From: Microbacteriaceae bacterium
GTDB lineage: Bacteria > Actinomycetota > Actinomycetes > Actinomycetales > Microbacteriaceae
Direction: 5' to 3'
DNA: 9,367 nt
NCBI GenBank assembly: GCA_029979375.1
Contig: JAPOHQ010000035.1
Coordinates: 1-9,367, forward strand
Below the pieces are notes generated by a model. That model saw only the letters and a list, made by a program, of their open reading frames with translations, did no database searches and was not told the origin of the DNA. Below, piece by piece: positions 4,894-9,367 of this stretch. Every line of letters begins with the position of its first letter. The stretch's first letter is position 1. The position numbers and the translations under genes are program-made.

Positions 4894-7439
4894 CGATTCG
4901 GCAGCACCAGGACTGCAGAGGATTCGATCACAGATTCACCGGCAGGAGGGTTGGTCATGCCGACCACACCATTTGGAAGGTCTGGGTTGCACTCCTGCAA
5001 CCAGCCCTGGCTGGACTGCGGCAGGCTCACGATGAAGCCCATTGCCTCGAGCGCAACAAAGGCCTCCTCGACCGTGAATCCTGTGACATCCGGCACAACC
5101 AGTTGGCCACCACCTGAGATGTAGACCTTGATCACGCTTCCCCTCGGAACCTCATTGCCAAACTCGGGCTCGGAGTAGGCAACCATGCCAAGGGGGAGCG
5201 GTGAGGCGACCTCTTCCTCAACGATCTGAATGTTGAGGTCGGCAGAGACCATCTGAACCTTTGCGGTTTCGGGATCGAAGCCCTGAACGTTTGGAACCAG
5301 CACCATGTTTGGCTCAATGTAGCGAGGGTTGGCTGCGGGCCAGTTTTCGCCCTCGTAAAGCTTGTCCACCTCGGTCATCACCTCGCGCCAGACTGCGTGG
5401 CGGATGGTGGAAACTGCACGACCATTGACGCTCTTGCCCTTCTGGGGCTCTAGGCCAACCACGTTTCCAACCCAAACCGCGGTGGCAACCTCGGAGGAGA
5501 AACCATTCATCCAGGTGTGGATGCCGTTGTCAGTGGTTCCGGTTTTGCCCGCCAGTGGGGTTCCATCGTTTGGATTAGCCGCCGCACCGGTTCCATATGC
5601 CACCACCGGCTTCATGCCGTGGACCATCGCGGCAGCAATCTCAGGCGCAACTGCCTGGGAGCAGAGGCTTTCCGGAACCGGAAGCTCCTCACCAGTCTTG
5701 CGCAGCACGACCCTGTCGATGGCAATCGGTGAGCAGTAGACACCCATGTTGGAGATGCCGGCATAGGCGGCGGCCATGGTTAGTGGCGCGATCTCATTGG
5801 TGCCGAGGATCGAAGATGGCACAAAGAGCAGCTCATCGCCATCGGCACGGTGAACTCCAAAGGCCTCCGCGGTGTCGCGAATGCCACACAGATCCAACTG
5901 CGAGGCCATGGCTGCGAAAGCGGTGTTCTGGGATGTGATGACGGCCTGCTGAACGCTGATGTCGTCGATGGTTCGCTCCTGGTCGGTTCCGGAGTTCTTG
6001 ACCTCCCAAAGGCCAACCACACCACCACAGCTTGCCCTGAAGTCCTCGGCGACATTCCAAATCTTGATCTCGTCTGGCTCACCATCGAGGTCCACATCTT
6101 CGCCGGTGTAGACGCGGCCATCAACGTGGTCGCCAAGGCTGTAGCCCTGCTTCAGCCACTCGGCGAGTGTGAAGACCTTGTAGGTGGAACCTGGCTGGAA
6201 TCCCGAAGAACCGCCATATTCCTTGTCGGTGTTGTAGTTCACGCTGGTGCTGCCGACAGGAGGAGCCTCGCTCTGGTCGAAGAGCCTGTTTTGGGCCATC
6301 GCGATGATGCGCCCGGTGCCAACCTCAACCGAAACCGCAGCGGTTCCGAATCCCCACTCGTTGTCCGGGGGAAGGTTGTCCATCACCGCGTCATAGGCGG
6401 CCTGCTGAACATCCAGGTCCAGGGTGGTGTAAATCTCGAGGCCACCGCGGCGAAGCAGCATCTCGCGCTCCTCCGAGGTAATGCCAAACTCCGGTGAGTT
6501 TCTGATTGTCCAGACCGTGAAGTCACAGAAGAATGCGGTGGTCTGGTCAATCTCGCAACCCGACTGCACCGGCGTAATCCTGGTCTGGATTGGTGACTCC
6601 TTGTAGGCGTCGGCCTGCTCTTGGGTTAGGTAGCCCTCATCCGCCATGCGCTGCAGGACGTAGTTGCGTCGCCCCATGCCGCGCTCTAGGTTGGCTGACT
6701 CATCTGGCTTGTAGTCGTTTGGAGACTTGAGCATGCCGGCAAGGTAGGCGGCCTGCGGGACGTTCAGTCTGGAAGCTGGAATACCGAAGTAATACTGCGA
6801 GGCGGTCTCGACACCGTTTATCTGGTTGCCCAGGAACACCAGGTTCAGGTAACCGGCGAGAATGTCTTTCTTCTCTACCTCTTTTTCAAGCGCGAGAGCG
6901 AGCCTGATCTCGCGAAGCTTTCGGTCGACTGTGACCTCGGTCGCATCGCGAATGGCATCCTCATCACCGGAGAGGTTTGCAGCCTCGACCAGTGACTGGC
7001 GCACGTACTGCATCGTGATCGTCGATGCACCGGGACCCTCACCGAAGGTTGCAAGGTTGGTAAGGGTGGCACGAATCAGGGAGATGACATCAACTCCACC
7101 GTGCTCGTAGAACCTTGGGTCCTCAACGGCCACCACCGCGTCGATTAGGTTTTGGGACATCTCTTCGAAAGGAACCTCAACTCGGTTCTCGTGATAAAAG
7201 GTGGCAATCAGCTGTGGGTTGCCCTCCTTGAGGGCATAGACGTTGCTCGCCTGAGAGGCATTCACGGGGCGGATGTAGACAGGAAGGCCTTCGAACATCG
7301 CCACACCAGTTGAGGCAGCTACACCGGCCACTGCCACGGCAGGAGCAAGTAGAGCCACAGACAACAGACCAGCGACCGCGCTAAGTAGACCAAACTTAAG
7401 TAGGTTTCCTAGCGTCGAGAGAACTGTCTTGCCCGACAT
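4887..7439 (-). CDS. Class A penicillin-binding protein, PonA2-type with two PASTA repeats
   Basis: A bifunctional peptidoglycan synthase of 850 residues that polymerises lipid II and cross-links stem peptides outside the membrane. A short cytoplasmic tail and one membrane helix (about 15-45) lead into the GT51 glycosyltransferase. There the motifs are EDPRFYEHGG with catalytic E106 (106-115), GASTITMQ (137-144), RKLRE with the second catalytic Glu E177 (173-177), KKDILAGYLN (190-199) and RRNYVL (257-262). The transpeptidase has S418-T-Y-K421 with the acylated serine, S503-Q-N505 and K632-T-G634. Two PASTA domains end the protein (about 713-776 and 779-848) and may sense peptidoglycan or muropeptides. 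Odd points are a DVDLDGEPDE calcium-loop-like segment at 448-457, an even set of extracytoplasmic cysteines (295, 305, 471, 518, 569, 593, 817, 850), and Cys as the very last residue. It is transcribed with the downstream metallophosphoesterase. GAGG lies 13 bases before the ATG, a rather long spacing for an SD. Confidence 0.95.
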   Translation of the reverse strand: MSGKTVLSTLGNLLKFGLLSAVAGLLSVALLAPAVAVAGVAASTGVAMFEGLPVYIRPVNASQASNVYALKEGNPQLIATFYHENRVEVPFEEMSQNLIDAVVAVEDPRFYEHGGVDVISLIRATLTNLATFGEGPGASTITMQYVRQSLVEAANLSGDEDAIRDATEVTVDRKLREIRLALALEKEVEKKDILAGYLNLVFLGNQINGVETASQYYFGIPASRLNVPQAAYLAGMLKSPNDYKPDESANLERGMGRRNYVLQRMADEGYLTQEQADAYKESPIQTRITPVQSGCEIDQTTAFFCDFTVWTIRNSPEFGITSEEREMLLRRGGLEIYTTLDLDVQQAAYDAVMDNLPPDNEWGFGTAAVSVEVGTGRIIAMAQNRLFDQSEAPPVGSTSVNYNTDKEYGGSSGFQPGSTYKVFTLAEWLKQGYSLGDHVDGRVYTGEDVDLDGEPDEIKIWNVAEDFRASCGGVVGLWEVKNSGTDQERTIDDISVQQAVITSQNTAFAAMASQLDLCGIRDTAEAFGVHRADGDELLFVPSSILGTNEIAPLTMAAAYAGISNMGVYCSPIAIDRVVLRKTGEELPVPESLCSQAVAPEIAAAMVHGMKPVVAYGTGAAANPNDGTPLAGKTGTTDNGIHTWMNGFSSEVATAVWVGNVVGLEPQKGKSVNGRAVSTIRHAVWREVMTEVDKLYEGENWPAANPRYIEPNMVLVPNVQGFDPETAKVQMVSADLNIQIVEEEVASPLPLGMVAYSEPEFGNEVPRGSVIKVYISGGGQLVVPDVTGFTVEEAFVALEAMGFIVSLPQSSQGWLQECNPDLPNGVVGMTNPPAGESVIESSAVLVLPNRC

Positions 7440-7481
7440 AGACTCTAGGTTACCTCGCCAATGCTGAAACGGAGCTGAGAA
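7440..7481. promoter_or_regulatory. 42-bp divergent gap between the PBP and DUF4177 genes
   Basis: Both operons start from this gap and diverge, so at least part of each promoter must lie here or reach into the opposite coding region. I could not assign convincing -35/-10 pairs on either strand. TAACCT on the minus strand (7452-7447) is a possible -10 for the PBP gene but has no clear -35. GGAG at 7471-7474 is the ribosome binding site for the downstream DUF4177 gene. No clear operator palindrome was seen. Confidence 0.4.
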
Positions 7482-7637
7482 ATGACCAACTGGGAGTATG
7501 TAACAACCCCCTTGCTATTGCATAAGGAGACCGAGATCCTCAACACCTGGGGCAAGCAGGGCTGGGAGTTGGTTCAGGTGGTAACCGGTCCACAGGGCGG
7601 CCTCATCGCCTTCTTCAAGAGGCCGGTGTCCCAGTGA
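7482..7637 (+). CDS. DUF4177 family small protein
   Basis: A 51-residue protein, too short for many gene callers. An ATG follows GGAG (7471-7474) with seven bases between. The sequence begins MTNWEYVTTPLL and includes ILNTWGKQGWELVQVV (20-35), then GGLIAFFKRP near the end. The NWEYV start and the GWELV core are hallmarks of DUF4177, a small beta-strand/helix/strand domain of unknown function. In actinobacteria such a gene commonly sits directly before the RidA-like gene (M. tuberculosis Rv3678A/Rv3678c, as I recall), and that is the case here. Its stop overlaps the RidA start by four bases (GTGA), so both are translated together. No catalytic residues are evident; it may be a binding or structural module. 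Its function is not known. Confidence 0.85.
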   Translation: MTNWEYVTTPLLLHKETEILNTWGKQGWELVQVVTGPQGGLIAFFKRPVSQ

Positions 7638-8092
7638 GCGTCGAGCAGAGACTGAGCGAGCTCGGCATTGAGCTCCCCACGGTGGCAACCCCTGCGGGTG
7701 CGTATGTGCCAGCTGTGATCAGTGGCAACCTGGTCTTCACAGCAGGTCAGATTCCCCTTATTGACGGCAAGCTCATGGCCGAGGGCAAAGTTGGAGCAGA
7801 GATTTCCCCCGAGCTAGGTCGCGCAATCGCGAGGCGCTGCGCCCTAAACGCGATCGCCGCGGTCAAGAGCGTCATTGGCGACCTCAATCGAGTCAAAAAG
7901 GTCGTCAAGGTCGTGGGCTTTGTTGCCTCCGTTCCTGAGTTCACGGGCCAACCCGGAGTGCTCAACGGAGCCAGCGAGCTTTTGGAGCAGGTCTTTGGCC
8001 AAGTTGGAATCCATGCCCGCAGCGCGGTGGGTGTAGCGGCATTGCCGCTGAACGCCCCGGTTGAGGTCGAGCTGATCGTTGAATTTGAGTAG
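7634..8092 (+). CDS. RidA/YjgF/UK114 family protein, GTG start
   Basis: A 152-residue trimer-forming family member. Archetypal RidA hydrolyses reactive enamine/imine intermediates made by PLP enzymes such as threonine dehydratase. The core includes YVPAVISGNLVFTAGQIPL (24-42), the GKVG motif (51-54) and the C-terminal segment HARSAVGVAALPLNAPVEVE (127-146). R129 lies where RidA has its essential substrate-carboxylate-binding Arg, and E146 (or E144) is where it has the Glu that positions water, so deaminase activity is possible. The protein is longer at the N-terminus than E. coli RidA and belongs to the actinobacterial subgroup that begins MSVEQRLSELG. It is therefore not called ridA itself. 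The GTG start lies inside the DUF4177 stop (GTGA), with AAGAGG eleven bases upstream. Its TAG abuts the GNAT stop on the other strand. Confidence 0.92.
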   Translation: MSVEQRLSELGIELPTVATPAGAYVPAVISGNLVFTAGQIPLIDGKLMAEGKVGAEISPELGRAIARRCALNAIAAVKSVIGDLNRVKKVVKVVGFVASVPEFTGQPGVLNGASELLEQVFGQVGIHARSAVGVAALPLNAPVEVELIVEFE

Positions 8093-8535
8093 CTAGAGCT
8101 TTCTCGACATCCAGATCGAGCTCTCAATCTCAAAGCCCAGGCGGTCATAGAGCGCACGCGACTCCGGATTGTCCTGCTCGGTCTCTAGGAAGACCACCTT
8201 TGTCTCGCGCTCCTGTGCCCTTGTCAGTGCGCTGGTCATCAGCAGGGTCCCGACTCCCGCATGGCGCTGCTCGGGAACGACATACATTTCGTCAATGAGC
8301 GCCTCCCGACCACCGGATTCGATACCCCAGCCCCAGGTCATGACGAGGTATCCGATCAGCTCACCGGACTGGTCTGCCACCAAGACATCGCCGATCTGTT
8401 CATCGGCAACGATCGGGCTCAGGCCATCAAGCAGGTGTTCGTCGGACCAATCGGTACCAACCTCATCGCAGTAGGCCCTGAGCAGCGGAAGGATTGCCGC
8501 CTCGTCTTGCGCCAGGGCTCTGCGAATCGTGGCCA

Positions 8536-8536
<1 letters not shown>
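8093..8536 (-). CDS. GNAT family N-acetyltransferase, coupled to acs
   Basis: A 147-residue single-domain acetyltransferase that should move an acetyl group from acetyl-CoA to an amine. The acetyl-CoA binding motif A is IDEMYVVPEQRHAGVGTLLM (81-100), with the pyrophosphate loop R91-H-A-G94-V-G96. Motif B shows the usual N123, Y130 and LGF (133-135). No signal peptide or membrane segment is seen. The ATG shares its A with the acs stop (TGATG), and GGGAG lies ten bases upstream inside acs, so the two are translated together. Coupling to acs suggests the target could be the Acs active-site lysine, as with AcuA in Bacillus or Pat in other bacteria. However, the sequence does not clearly place it in either family, and a small-molecule substrate is equally possible. 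Its stop directly abuts that of the RidA gene. Confidence 0.88.

Positions 8537-9367
<831 letters not shown>

Noticed and set aside
5850..6497. Plus-strand 215-residue open frame opposite the PBP gene.
   Set aside because: It lies wholly antisense to the well-supported transpeptidase domain, shows no recognisable domain, and its length follows from the moderately high GC and codon structure of the real gene.
6843..6872. Ala at residue 196 of the PBP where many GT51 enzymes have Glu (KKDILAGYLN against ILExYLN), a possible dead glycosyltransferase.
   Set aside because: The second catalytic Glu of GT51 lies in the RKxxE motif, intact here as RKLRE (E177). The ILExYLN Glu is not the catalytic one, and non-Glu residues occur there in actinobacterial PBPs as I recall.

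Overview
The window looks like a gene-dense stretch of core chromosome from an actinobacterium, most likely Microbacteriaceae. Evidence: GC is roughly 55-60% by eye. LysC is of the alpha/beta actinobacterial type, with an internal start. A PonA2-type penicillin-binding protein with two PASTA repeats sits beside a metallophosphoesterase, and a small DUF4177 protein is followed by a RidA-like protein. Proteins resemble those of high-GC Gram-positives, and TTG/GTG starts are used freely. Packing is very tight: ten genes, only two intergenic gaps (50 and 42 bp), and every other junction overlapping, abutting or within 3 bp. This recalls the small-genome freshwater/marine Microbacteriaceae, but the genus cannot be set from this sequence.

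Layout. (1) Plus strand, 2-4097: the 3' part of dnaX (clamp-loader gamma/tau), recR (recombinational repair), lysC (aspartate kinase, with a nested in-frame beta-subunit start) and asd (aspartate-semialdehyde dehydrogenase). dnaX-recR and lysC-asd are two closely coupled pairs separated by 50 bp. (2) Minus strand, 7439-4087 side: a class A PBP (GT51 + transpeptidase + 2 PASTA) and a downstream metallophosphoesterase that overlaps it by 7 bp. The phosphoesterase meets asd tail to tail with an 8 bp overlap. (3) Plus strand, 7482-8092: a 51-residue DUF4177 protein and a RidA/YjgF-family protein joined by a 4 bp stop/start overlap. (4) Minus strand, 9367-8093: the C-terminal part of acetyl-CoA synthetase (acs), which continues past the right edge, and a GNAT acetyltransferase coupled to it by a TGATG overlap. 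Its stop abuts the RidA stop with no base between them.

How the genes work together. LysC and Asd catalyse the first two steps from aspartate towards diaminopimelate/lysine, threonine and methionine. Diaminopimelate or lysine feeds peptidoglycan, which the neighbouring PBP polymerises and cross-links. The Acs/GNAT pair suggests, but does not prove, control of acetate activation by lysine acetylation. Order and relative orientation match, as I recall it, the Mycobacterium tuberculosis region from acs to dnaX in condensed form.

I see no mobile element, CRISPR array, tRNA/rRNA, toxin-antitoxin or defence system, and no gene-free stretch above 50 bp. The items most worth checking are the nested lysC-beta start, the acs-GNAT coupling, a DxDxDG calcium-loop-like insert in the PBP transpeptidase domain, and two convergent gene ends with no room for a terminator. 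I do not think the window holds a wholly new system.
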